From Clostridiales bacterium (GTDB lineage Bacteria > Bacillota > Clostridia > Lachnospirales > Lachnospiraceae), in contig JAGZHZ010000027.1 in NCBI GenBank assembly GCA_018366495.1, positions 1-29,221 of the forward strand: 29,221 nucleotides of DNA, given 5' to 3'. Position 1 is the stretch's first letter, and the number at the start of each line of letters is the position of its first letter. Positions 7,453 to 15,745 of this stretch are shown piece by piece. The position numbers and the translations under genes are program-made. The notes under the pieces are model-generated. The model was not told where the DNA came from and made no database searches. It saw nothing but the letters and a program-made list of their open reading frames with translations.

Positions 7453-8382
7453 ATGAAAAAACCTGTATTAGTAATTATGGCTGCAGGAATGGGCAGCAGA
7501 TATGGCGGATTAAAACAGATTGATCCAGTTGACAAGGAGGGACATATCATCATTGATTTTTCGATCTATGATGCAATCCGCGCCGGATTTGAAAAAGTTG
7601 TCTTTATCATTAAAAAAGAAAATGAGGCAGACTTTAAGGCAAGTATTGGGGACCGTATGGAAAAACAGATTGAAGTGGAATATGTATACCAGGATCTCCA
7701 CAATCTTCCAGAGGGATATGAAGTGCCTGAAGGCAGAGTAAAACCTTTTGGAACAGGTCATGCCATTTTGAGCTGTATGGATGCGATTGATGGACCATTT
7801 GCAGTAATCAATGCAGATGATTATTATGGAAGACATGCGTATGAGATGATCTATCAGTACCTCTGCGAAAATCAGGACGATGAAAAATATCGCTATGCGA
7901 TGGTCGGATACATTCTGGAAAATACGCTGACAGAAAATGGCCATGTGGCAAGAGGCGTCTGCGAGACAGATGAATATCATCATTTGGTAGGTATTCATGA
8001 GAGAACGCATATTGAAAAACATGGAGAAGAGACACAGTATACAGAAGACGAGGGAAAAACATGGGTAACGATTCCACAGGGAAGTACGGTTTCCATGAAT
8101 ATGTGGGGATTCACAAACAGTATTTTACAGGAGCTCAAAGCTCGTTTTCCTCTGTTTCTGGATGAAAATTTAGAAAAGAATCCACTGAAATGTGAGTATT
8201 TCCTTCCATCCGTAGTGGGAGAGCTGCTGAATGAAGGAAAAGCTACCGTAAAAGTTCTGAAATCACAGGATCGTTGGTATGGAGTTACATATAAAGAAGA
8301 TAAAGAGTTTGTTGTCCGTGCTATTCAGAATCTGAAAGATCAGGGCTTATATCCGCAGAAATTATGGGAAGATAAAAAATAA
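7453..8382 (+). CDS. sugar-nucleotide type nucleotidyltransferase
   Basis: 309 residues, cytoplasmic. The N-terminal Rossmann-like domain starts LVIMAAGMGSRYGGLKQ, the G-x-G-x-R...K nucleotide-binding loop of the NTP_transferase family, and continues with the metal-binding NADDYYG segment near residue 120. Members transfer NMP to a sugar phosphate or related acceptor; the acceptor cannot be read from sequence. The C-terminal part ends with a segment rich in Lys, Trp and Tyr. The start at 7453 is preferred because GGAGG lies 5 bases upstream; an ATG 12 bases earlier would place that site inside the coding region. It sits between the Rnf operon and ptsI and has its own promoter and terminator. 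Confidence 0.8.
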   Translation: MKKPVLVIMAAGMGSRYGGLKQIDPVDKEGHIIIDFSIYDAIRAGFEKVVFIIKKENEADFKASIGDRMEKQIEVEYVYQDLHNLPEGYEVPEGRVKPFGTGHAILSCMDAIDGPFAVINADDYYGRHAYEMIYQYLCENQDDEKYRYAMVGYILENTLTENGHVARGVCETDEYHHLVGIHERTHIEKHGEETQYTEDEGKTWVTIPQGSTVSMNMWGFTNSILQELKARFPLFLDENLEKNPLKCEYFLPSVVGELLNEGKATVKVLKSQDRWYGVTYKEDKEFVVRAIQNLKDQGLYPQKLWEDKK

Positions 8383-8390
8383 AGGAAAGA

Positions 8391-8456
8391 AAAAGCACAG
8401 AAAAAGCGAAGAAACAGGAAGAAGCTTCTTATTCTGTGCTTTTCTTTTATTTTTTC
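8391..8456 (+). terminator. terminator of the nucleotidyltransferase gene
   Basis: AAAAGCACAGAA (8391-8402) pairs with TTCTGTGCTTTT (8432-8443), with a GAAGCTTC palindrome inside the loop, followed by a T-rich tract. Because no obvious promoter lies between this hairpin and ptsI, it may act as a partial terminator. Confidence 0.8.
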
Positions 8457-8488
8457 CAGAAAGTTTTTAGAAGAAAGGCGGGAGGCGG

Positions 8489-10126
8489 ATGCAGATAATT
8501 TATGGAAAAAGCGTATATGGGGGAACAGCGATCGGAAGAATCTGTGTTTACAAAAAAGAAAAAAGAAAGGCAGCACATTGGAAGATTACAGACATAGACA
8601 TGGAGATCAGACGATTTTCCAAAGCAAGGGAAAAAGCTTTAGAGCAGCTGCAGGAATTATATGAAAAAGCGGAAAAAGCAGCTGGCCAATCAAGTGCGGC
8701 AATCTTTGAGGCGCATCAGATGATACTGAAAGATGAGTATTATATAGATGCAGTGGAAGAAAGGATAAAGAAAGAGAAGGTTAATGCAGAATATGCCGTA
8801 AGCAGGACAGAAGAAGAGCTGGAGGCTATTTTTTCTTCAATGGAAGATTCCTACATAAGCGAGCGGGCCGCCGATATCAAAGATGTCTCAGAGCGGATTT
8901 TATCTATTCTGAGCGGGCAAACAAAAGAGAAAAGTAAGGAAAAGGAGCCAGTCATTATTGTGGCGGATGATCTGACGCCGAGTGAGACAGTTCAGCTTGA
9001 CAAAGAAAAAGTATTATCTTTCGTGACAGTACATGGTTCTGTAAATTCGCATACGGCAATCTTAGCGAAAACAATGAATATACCGGCATTGATCGGCGTT
9101 CCGGTCACAGCAGATGAGCAGTTGGATGGAAAGATGGCAATCGTAAACGGGCAGGAGGGATGGATCTGCATTGATCCGGACCCGGTTACATTAGACCGGT
9201 ATGAAAAAAAGCAGGAAGAAGAGAAGGCGGAGAAGGAAGCTCTCTGGGAACTGAAAGAAAAAGAGAGCAAAACATTAGATGGAAAAAAAGTTTTATTATG
9301 TGCAAATATCGGGGATTTAAAAGGACTGAAGACAGCAATGGAAAACGGAGCGGATGGAATCGGACTGTTTCGCAGTGAAATGCTGTATTTGGGAAAAGAA
9401 ACCTATCCGACGGAAGAAGAACAGTTTAAAGTATATAGAACACTGGCAGAGACGATGAAAGAAAAAGAAGTAGTTATCCGGACTCTCGATATCGGAGCAG
9501 ATAAACATGTCGATTATTTTCATATGGAGCAGGAAGAAAATCCGGCAATGGGATGTCGGGCGATCCGCATCTGTCTGAAACGGCCTGAGATTTTTAAAAC
9601 ACAGCTTCGGGCGCTTTTTCGTGCCAGCGTGTATGGAAAGATTGCAATTTTGTATCCGATGATCACTTCTGCGGAAGAGATAGAGAAAATTCAGCAGATT
9701 ACAGAGGAGACCAAACAAGAATTAAAAAGACAAAAACTGGAATTTGGAGAGCCAAAGCAGGGAGTTATGATTGAAACACCGGCCGCTGCGCTCATCAGCG
9801 ATCTGCTGGCAAAGCAGGTCGACTTTTTCAGTATAGGAACAAATGACCTGACACAGTATACATTGGCAGTAGACCGCCAAAATCCAATGATGGAAGAATG
9901 GTATCATCCATATCATGAGGCAGTTGTGCGTTTGATTGAGATGACGGTTCAAAATGGACACAGAGCAGGCATTCGTGTTGGAATCTGCGGAGAGCTTGGA
10001 TCAGATCCTGCTATGACAGAGACGTTTTTAAGAATGGGAGTAGATGAACTTTCTGTTAATCCGGGGAGTATTCTTCCGCTTAAAAAGATGATTTGTGAGA
10101 TGGATCTGTCCGTTTCAGACAATTAA
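8489..10126 (+). CDS. ptsI: phosphoenolpyruvate-protein phosphotransferase (PTS Enzyme I)
   Basis: 545 residues, near the usual length of about 570. Enzyme I moves phosphate from phosphoenolpyruvate to HPr at the start of the sugar phosphotransferase chain. The phosphorylated histidine is His188 in HGSVNSHTAILAK. The PEP-binding barrel shows GIGLFRSEMLYL, MIETPAAALI, FFSIGTNDLTQYTLAVDR and the catalytic-cysteine motif VGICGELGSDP near the C-terminus. GGGAGGCGG precedes the start. No HPr gene or PTS permease lies nearby, so partners must be encoded elsewhere. The segment 140-155 is rich in Lys and Glu and links the HPr-binding helices to the phosphohistidine domain. Confidence 0.95.
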   Translation: MQIIYGKSVYGGTAIGRICVYKKEKRKAAHWKITDIDMEIRRFSKAREKALEQLQELYEKAEKAAGQSSAAIFEAHQMILKDEYYIDAVEERIKKEKVNAEYAVSRTEEELEAIFSSMEDSYISERAADIKDVSERILSILSGQTKEKSKEKEPVIIVADDLTPSETVQLDKEKVLSFVTVHGSVNSHTAILAKTMNIPALIGVPVTADEQLDGKMAIVNGQEGWICIDPDPVTLDRYEKKQEEEKAEKEALWELKEKESKTLDGKKVLLCANIGDLKGLKTAMENGADGIGLFRSEMLYLGKETYPTEEEQFKVYRTLAETMKEKEVVIRTLDIGADKHVDYFHMEQEENPAMGCRAIRICLKRPEIFKTQLRALFRASVYGKIAILYPMITSAEEIEKIQQITEETKQELKRQKLEFGEPKQGVMIETPAAALISDLLAKQVDFFSIGTNDLTQYTLAVDRQNPMMEEWYHPYHEAVVRLIEMTVQNGHRAGIRVGICGELGSDPAMTETFLRMGVDELSVNPGSILPLKKMICEMDLSVSDN

Positions 10127-10208
10127 AAAGATAGCGGACGAAAAATTAAATTTAAAAAATCAAATGATATAGTGAAAAAAATCAATATCTTTTTTAATTG
10201 AATCTTTG

Positions 10209-10214
10209 TATAAT
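10209..10214 (+). promoter_or_regulatory. -10 box upstream of the GH3 gene
   Basis: A perfect TATAAT lies 30 bases before the start codon. The region at the -35 position (TATCTT, 10186-10191) is poor, and 10127-10205 is very AT-rich. No recognisable operator such as a catabolite-repression site was found in this gap. Confidence 0.5.
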
Positions 10215-10244
10215 TGCCCCATCAAATGACGAAAAAGGAGAAAA

Positions 10245-13200
10245 ATGATGAAAAGAAAACAAGTTGTATGCCTTTTACTGGCAGGTTTGATGGGGATCGG
10301 ATGTGGAACATCTCAGATAGCAGCACAGGGAAGCATCGCTTATGCAGCAGAGACTGCAGCAGATGCAACAGTGGCAGAAGCAGGGATTGTATTCCCAGAA
10401 TATTATCCGGATTCTGCTCTGGTAGTAGATAGTGATGAAGTGATTGAACAGAAGATCAGCGCATTGCTGAAGAGTATGACGCAGAAAGAAAAATTCAGTT
10501 TCCTGGGAGGAAATGGTACAGGTCTTCAGGGAAATGCTGGTTCCCTTCCAGGCGTTCCAAGATTTGGTATTCCGGAATCTAAAATGTACGATGGACCTGC
10601 CGGGGTACTGTCTTTATATGATACAACAAACCCTCCCATTGAGCAGATGCTGGCTTCCACATGGGATGCAGATCTGGCATACCAGTACGGAAAAATCCAT
10701 GGAAGTGAAAATAAAGCAATCGGCGGAAATATGCAGCTGGGTATTCAGATTGATATCACAAGAAACCCATACTTTGGACGTGCAAAAGACCAGATGGGTG
10801 AAGATCCGTTCCTGCTCTCCGATCTTGCAGTAGCAGAAGCAAAAGGAATTCAGGATCAGAATGTAGTTGCCGTATTAAAACATTTTGCGGCATTTGCACA
10901 GGATGCCAATCCATCTACAAATACAAACGTAGTTGTGTCAGAACAGGCTCTTCATGAACTGTATCTGCCGGCATTTGAGGCAGCAATCGAAGAAGGCGGA
11001 GCAGCAGCGGTCATGAGTTCTTATAATATGATCAATGGAACATTTGCATCATCAAATGAATATCTCCAGCTCGATGTCTTGAGAGATATGTGGAAATTTA
11101 AAGGGTTCACGATCACAGACTGGGGCGGAAATGACGGTTTTACTCTGAACAAAGGTACCGATATTGAAATGCCGAATGTCAACAGCAATTCTCAGGAAAA
11201 TGCAGAAGCAAAGATTGCTTCCGGAGAGATTACACAGGAGACGATTGATGAGGCAGTTTCTCACGTTCTGTATGCATATGCAAAAGCAGGTTATCTGGGT
11301 CTTGTAGAAATAGATGAGAACGGATATGCAAAAGAAGAAGCGGGCCGTACAGAGCCGATTAAACTGGCTGAAGATACAGAAAAACTGGCTCAGGTAAGAG
11401 AAGAAAATTCTTTGATTGCCCGTCAGGTAGCAGAAGAAGGAGCTGTTCTTCTGAAGAATGAAAATGATGTGCTTCCTCTGAACACAGAAGAAGACAAGAC
11501 AGTAGCTGTGATCGGATTAAATGGTATGAATTTGATTTCTGGTGTAGGCGGAGAGCGCTCTTATGGAACAATCTCAAAAATGACAAGTCCATATGAAGAA
11601 CTTGTCGCACGTCTTGGAGAAGATAAGGTAGAAGGTCAGGCAGCTATGGATATCGTCGGAGAAGCAGTTCCGTCTGAATATTTATATACAGATGCGGAAG
11701 GAACAGAAAACGGCGTAAAACGTACCTATGGAATTGCAGGAGCAGAAGGATCTTCCGCTGATGTTCAGGGACAGATGAGAATGTTTGGCGTACAGATGGC
11801 AAAGGCAATGGGAGACCATGAGATCGGAGAAGATACAGGAATCGTTGACCAGACGATTGATTTTACAACAGGAATGATTGGCGGAAAGCCAAATAAGACA
11901 TATAAAGCAGAAGGAGCAGACGAAGGAACAGCAAATAGTTTCACAAAAGAAAGCGGAGCTGTCTATACATGGACAACATATCTGGAGGCTCCGGAAGATG
12001 GAGAGTATTCTTTGGTTTTGGAAGGAATTGGAGGATCTATAGCTGGAAAAGTAGAAGTATCTGAGGAAGAGACCGTAAGCTTTGGACTTGCAAATATCAA
12101 TCAGGGAACGCAGTGGCCGTCAGACAGTTGCATTAATACAGAAACTGGTATGAGTATTGTACCGAAGAGTGTGACGCTGGAAGCTGGAAAACGATATAAA
12201 GTAACTGTGACAGCAGAGGCATCCTTAGAAGAAAAAGATCTTCAGGTGCGTTTTGCATGGATTACACCGTCTCAGAAGAAAGCAAACTATGAAAATGCTT
12301 TAAAAGCAGCAGAGACAAATGATACCGTTGTTGTATTTGCTTATCATAAAGGAGAGAGCGTTGCCTCTACATTAGAAGAAAGTACCTGCGCACTGGATGC
12401 AGAGCAGGAACAGTTAATTTTAGATGTGGCAGAGAAAGCACACTCAAATGGAAATAAAGTAGTTGTTGTATTGAACAATGACACGGCTGTCACAATGGAA
12501 AACTGGATTGATCAGGTAGATGGTCTGCTTGAGATGTATTTCCCGGGACAGGAAGGCGGCGTTGCTACGGCAGAAATTCTGACAGGTGAAGTAAACCCAA
12601 GCGGTAAATTGGCATATGCCATTCCAAAGACAGACAAGGATACAATGGTGACGTGTTCACAGGAGGCATTTGATGCTCTTAACATCGAAGAACCTGGCAA
12701 AGCTTATTCAGAAGAAGACTATCAGAAAGAAATCAAAATGGGAAGATATGATTCTCTGGAAGCAGCGATTGAAGGAATGGGAGAGACACGCACAAATCAC
12801 ACAGCAGATTATGCGGAAGGAATCTATACAGGATATCGCTGGTACGATGAATATGATATTGAACCACAGTATGATTTTGGATATGGTCTGTCTTATACGA
12901 CATTTGAGTACAGTGGTCTGACGGTAGAAGAAAATGCACTGGATGGAGAAAGTGTTGGATATGATGTGACATTTACGGTGACAAATACAGGCGATGTGGC
13001 AGGTACAGAGATTGCACAGGTTTATCTGGGAGAGACAGAAGTTCCAGAAGGTGTTCAGATGGCAGAATACCAGCTGTGCGGATATGAGAAGATCGAAGAT
13101 ATGGAACCGGGAGAGAGCAGAACGGTGACTGTCCATGTGGATGAAAGATCTCTGTCTTACTGGTATACAGACGCAGAACTGACACAGAGAGAAGACGGAA

Positions 13201-13298
13201 CAAAAGATAAATGGACTGTCGCAGAAGGAACACGCAAAATTTATGTGGGAGCAGCTTCTGACAACTTGATTCTGGAAAGCGATATCACAGTAGAATAA
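10245..13298 (+). CDS. secreted GH3 beta-glucosidase
   Basis: 1017 residues. Residues 1-36 form a signal peptide with a basic start, a hydrophobic core and a likely cut after AYA. A cysteine after GIG at residue 20 resembles a weak lipobox, so lipoprotein anchoring is possible. The (beta/alpha)8 domain has MYDGPAGVLS, KHFAAFAQDAN and the nucleophile in FTITDWGGNDG, Asp292. The second GH3 domain runs from about 385 and is split by an insertion (about 545-690) resembling a PA14-type carbohydrate-binding module. It resumes with EMYFPGQEGG. A fibronectin III-like domain closes the protein. It probably hydrolyses terminal beta-linked glucose or related sugars outside the cell; the exact sugar is uncertain. 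AAGGAG lies before tandem ATG codons. It stands alone between ptsI and the convergent kinase gene. Confidence 0.88.
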   Translation: MMKRKQVVCLLLAGLMGIGCGTSQIAAQGSIAYAAETAADATVAEAGIVFPEYYPDSALVVDSDEVIEQKISALLKSMTQKEKFSFLGGNGTGLQGNAGSLPGVPRFGIPESKMYDGPAGVLSLYDTTNPPIEQMLASTWDADLAYQYGKIHGSENKAIGGNMQLGIQIDITRNPYFGRAKDQMGEDPFLLSDLAVAEAKGIQDQNVVAVLKHFAAFAQDANPSTNTNVVVSEQALHELYLPAFEAAIEEGGAAAVMSSYNMINGTFASSNEYLQLDVLRDMWKFKGFTITDWGGNDGFTLNKGTDIEMPNVNSNSQENAEAKIASGEITQETIDEAVSHVLYAYAKAGYLGLVEIDENGYAKEEAGRTEPIKLAEDTEKLAQVREENSLIARQVAEEGAVLLKNENDVLPLNTEEDKTVAVIGLNGMNLISGVGGERSYGTISKMTSPYEELVARLGEDKVEGQAAMDIVGEAVPSEYLYTDAEGTENGVKRTYGIAGAEGSSADVQGQMRMFGVQMAKAMGDHEIGEDTGIVDQTIDFTTGMIGGKPNKTYKAEGADEGTANSFTKESGAVYTWTTYLEAPEDGEYSLVLEGIGGSIAGKVEVSEEETVSFGLANINQGTQWPSDSCINTETGMSIVPKSVTLEAGKRYKVTVTAEASLEEKDLQVRFAWITPSQKKANYENALKAAETNDTVVVFAYHKGESVASTLEESTCALDAEQEQLILDVAEKAHSNGNKVVVVLNNDTAVTMENWIDQVDGLLEMYFPGQEGGVATAEILTGEVNPSGKLAYAIPKTDKDTMVTCSQEAFDALNIEEPGKAYSEEDYQKEIKMGRYDSLEAAIEGMGETRTNHTADYAEGIYTGYRWYDEYDIEPQYDFGYGLSYTTFEYSGLTVEENALDGESVGYDVTFTVTNTGDVAGTEIAQVYLGETEVPEGVQMAEYQLCGYEKIEDMEPGESRTVTVHVDERSLSYWYTDAELTQREDGTKDKWTVAEGTRKIYVGAASDNLILESDITVE

Positions 13299-13320
13299 AA
13301 AAGGGAAAGAGATTTAAATA

Positions 13321-13375
13321 AAAAAACTGGCATCTTTTGCAATGTATCGTCTTGCAAAGAGATGCCAGTTTTTTG
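13321..13375. terminator. bidirectional terminator between the GH3 and histidine kinase genes
   Basis: ACTGGCATCTTTTGCAA (13326-13342) pairs with TTGCAAAGAGATGCCAGT (13352-13369) with one bulge, flanked by an A run on the left and a T run on the right. It can end transcripts arriving from both converging genes. Confidence 0.9.
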
Positions 13376-13422
13376 ATGATGTTGTGAGATGAAAAGAAAC
13401 TTAAAAAAATAAGAAAGAATGG

Positions 13423-13472
13423 TTTTTCCGCCATGACTATCCCCATTGGCGCTCCAAAAGCCAACGGAAAAA
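13423..13472. other. compound inverted repeat downstream of the kinase gene
   Basis: TTTTTCCG (13423-13430) pairs with CGGAAAAA (13465-13472), and TTGGC (13446-13450) with GCCAA (13460-13464). The alternative hairpin CCATTGGC/GCCAACGG uses some of the same bases, so two mutually exclusive folds are possible. It could be a first terminator for the kinase operon. The rest of 13299-13478 holds no gene. Confidence 0.45.
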
Positions 13473-13478
13473 GGTGTT

Positions 13479-14852
13479 TCAGGCGGCCGGCGCTTTATAT
13501 GTTTTGTCTCTTAGATTTTCCAGTAAAACGAAGCAGGTAAAAGAAGAAGAATCGCTTGAAAAACTAACGGAACCATTGTACTTTTTGACAATATTCCGGA
13601 TAATGGTGATTCCGAGTCCATGTAAATTTTGGTCTTTTTTTGTTGTTATAAAAGAAGGATTTTTTTTCAGCACATCCTCTTCTGTGCGATTTTTTACAGT
13701 CAGTGACAGGTAGCCTTTGATTTCTTTGAGCTGAATCTGAATCAGAGGATCGGCAACAGAGACGCTTGCCTCGATTGCATTGTCACATAGATTTGACAAA
13801 ATCGTGCACAGATCTAATTTTTGAACGGACAGATGATTTGAAATCTGAACGTCTATCTTCATCGGAATTTTTTTATTTGAAGCCATTTTCAATTTCTGAT
13901 TCAGAAGTGTATTCAAACTTTCATCCGCACAGATTGTCTGAAATGGGATAGTCAGGAAATCAGAATGGCTGAACTGATGAAGATAAGATTTTAATTCATC
14001 ATATTTTTTCTGTTCGATCAGCCCTTCCATGCAGAAAAGATGTGCCTTGATGTCATGACGAAACTGCCTGGAAGCAGTTAAAAGGTCGCGGGTCTGATCC
14101 AGATACTGTTTATGGAGCATCCATTCTTTTTCCATAAGCCGATAACTGATATTTTCTTTATAATTTCGAATCATAGAGGTAAAAAGATAGAAAAAACATA
14201 AAATCATTGCAAATGTACCCGCCATAAACAGAGAGAGAAATGGAGTAGCAGCGATTTTAGGTTCTATGGGACTGATATAGAAAATCTGTAACAGCATGAG
14301 TAAGATATCAAATCCACAAAATACTGTCAGACAGGTGGAGTATACAGAAGGAACCGAACTGTCCAGATCAGCTGCATTTTTCAATAAAAAGCGGATGATA
14401 AAATACATAAAAATTTTACAGATGATTCGCTGAAAAAAGAAAACCGTCAAAGAAATCGTATTTGGTATCTCCTCAAAAGAGGCAGTAAGATAGCGATAAA
14501 GAGACAGATAGACGCCATCTAACATAAAATAGACGGAACAGTAAATACAGCTGATGCTTAATTTCATAACGAAACTGCCGCGAAAGAGCAGGAGGCTGTA
14601 AATAAAAATAACAGAAAAAATACTAAGTACAAACCAGAAAAAATCTCTGGAAAATCCTGTGACATAAAGAAAGACACAGATACAGAAAAAGCTGAATCCA
14701 TAGAAAAGGACAGGTTTTTGCTTCAAGTTTGAACGGCGCAGAGAAAAATAATGGTTGACTAAAAATACAATCAGCGCTGCGTCAAAAAAAAGACCGCACA
14801 CATCAATAAAACGGAACAGAAAATCATACGTTGTCTGATTGAACTGCATCAT
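13479..14852 (-). CDS. sensor histidine kinase, GHKL/AgrC-like (HPK10 type)
   Basis: 457 residues. Residues 1-230 contain about six membrane helices with no large outside loop, typical of the AgrC-like class that senses peptides or other ligands within the membrane domain. A short coiled segment leads to the phospho-acceptor motif FRHDIKAHL. The ATPase domain has the N-box NLCDNAIEA and the G-box HGLGITIIRNIVKKYNG near the C-terminus. The start at 14852 (ATG ATG) has TAAGGAGT about 6 bases upstream. It overlaps the end of the response regulator gene by 29 bases, so translation is coupled. No agrB or agrD-like gene was found beside it, so its ligand is unknown. Confidence 0.9.
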   Translation of the reverse strand: MMQFNQTTYDFLFRFIDVCGLFFDAALIVFLVNHYFSLRRSNLKQKPVLFYGFSFFCICVFLYVTGFSRDFFWFVLSIFSVIFIYSLLLFRGSFVMKLSISCIYCSVYFMLDGVYLSLYRYLTASFEEIPNTISLTVFFFQRIICKIFMYFIIRFLLKNAADLDSSVPSVYSTCLTVFCGFDILLMLLQIFYISPIEPKIAATPFLSLFMAGTFAMILCFFYLFTSMIRNYKENISYRLMEKEWMLHKQYLDQTRDLLTASRQFRHDIKAHLFCMEGLIEQKKYDELKSYLHQFSHSDFLTIPFQTICADESLNTLLNQKLKMASNKKIPMKIDVQISNHLSVQKLDLCTILSNLCDNAIEASVSVADPLIQIQLKEIKGYLSLTVKNRTEEDVLKKNPSFITTKKDQNLHGLGITIIRNIVKKYNGSVSFSSDSSSFTCFVLLENLRDKTYKAPAA

Positions 14853-15564
14853 AAATATACTCCTTAAATTTTGTCTGTACTTCAGAAAGACGATAACGGC
14901 TGACAGGAAGTGTCGTACCATTTTCCAGAGTGACCGTTTTGCCCTGAAGTGTATAGATATAGCGATAGTTGACCAAGTAGCTTTTGTGAATTCTGAGAAA
15001 CTGATAGGATTCCAGAAGTCTTTCCATATCAGAAATTTTATAGCGAATCAAAACGTGATTTTTGTCTGTAACGATATCCAGATAATTATCTTTTGACTGA
15101 ATATACATAATATCATGGATGGAAAAACGATAGATTTCATTCTGAATCTCCAGTGTGAGAATACGATCCTCTTTTTCTGTCTCGTTCTGACGCAGATATT
15201 CCTCTAAAGCTTCGGACAAATCAGACTGAAAATGGCTTTTTCTGATAAAACGAAAAGGCTGTACTTTGATTGCATCAAAGACGTATTCTTCCTTGGCAGA
15301 TATAAACATAATGGATGCTTCCAAATCAAGGGAACGAATCTTAGAGGCAAGTGTCAGCCCGTTAATTCTTGGCATATCAATGTCAAGAAAATAGAGATGG
15401 AAACGCATTCCTTCCTGAATCAGATTATAGAAATTAAAACTGGAGGAATAGGAAGAGATGACACAATGCTGCCCGTGTGACGACAGAAATTTTTTGATTG
15501 ACTGTTCTATATAGGAAAGAGAAGAAAAGTTATCTTCACATATGGCCACTGAGATACAGTTCAT
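14824..15564 (-). CDS. LytTR-family response regulator
   Basis: 246 residues. The receiver domain has the acidic pair in AICEDN, the phosphorylated Asp in LYFLDIDMPRINGL near residue 58, and a conserved Lys in FIRKSHF. The C-terminal LytTR DNA-binding domain contains IMYIQSKDNYLDIV and RIHKSYLVNYRYI. It would be phosphorylated by the adjacent GHKL kinase and bind paired direct repeats next to promoters. The start at 15564 has GGAGG 7-8 bases upstream; an in-frame extension to 15792 would read back through the promoter and was discarded. The gene is first in a two-gene operon driven by a near-consensus promoter. Confidence 0.92.
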   Translation of the reverse strand: MNCISVAICEDNFSSLSYIEQSIKKFLSSHGQHCVISSYSSSFNFYNLIQEGMRFHLYFLDIDMPRINGLTLASKIRSLDLEASIMFISAKEEYVFDAIKVQPFRFIRKSHFQSDLSEALEEYLRQNETEKEDRILTLEIQNEIYRFSIHDIMYIQSKDNYLDIVTDKNHVLIRYKISDMERLLESYQFLRIHKSYLVNYRYIYTLQGKTVTLENGTTLPVSRYRLSEVQTKFKEYIYDAVQSDNV

Positions 15565-15592
15565 AAGAATACCTCCAAAAATTAATACAAAT

Positions 15593-15621
15593 ATTATAAG
15601 ATTGAAAGGTCCAAAAGTCAA
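15593..15621 (-). promoter_or_regulatory. promoter of the LytTR two-component operon
   Basis: On the minus strand: -35 TTGACT (15616-15621), 17-base spacer, -10 TATAAT (15593-15598). This is one of the two best promoters in the window and should give appreciable basal expression. Confidence 0.85.
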
Positions 15622-15639
15622 ATATTTGTAAAAATGACC

Positions 15640-15678
15640 ATTTGCCACACAGAATTGCGATTCACCACATAAAAATTG
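15640..15678. promoter_or_regulatory. candidate LytTR operator: paired direct repeats
   Basis: ATTTGCCACACAGAATTG (15640-15657) and ATTCACCACATAAAAATTG (15660-15678) share ATT..CCACA.A and a final AATTG. The CCACA cores are 20 bp apart, about two helical turns. They lie just upstream of the -35 of the kinase operon and overlap the -35 of the divergent AraC gene. LytTR proteins typically bind such paired direct repeats; the assignment to this regulator is inference. Confidence 0.5.
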
Positions 15679-15704
15679 TAGAAAAAATACTTTCATTGTA
15701 CGAT
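15676..15704 (+). promoter_or_regulatory. promoter of the tandem-AraC gene
   Basis: -35 TTGTAG (15676-15681), 17-base spacer, -10 TACGAT (15699-15704). The -10 lies in the box GTACGATGAAAATA, which recurs almost unchanged upstream of the Nif11-like gene. Confidence 0.55.
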
Positions 15705-15745
15705 GAAAATATAAAAAACGCAGAGGATTGTGGGAGGAAGACGGC

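Noticed and set aside
13280..13430. Minus-strand frame of about 49 codons after the kinase gene, first considered as a pheromone precursor
   Set aside because: It reads through the bidirectional terminator, has no good ribosome site and has no AgrD-like motif.
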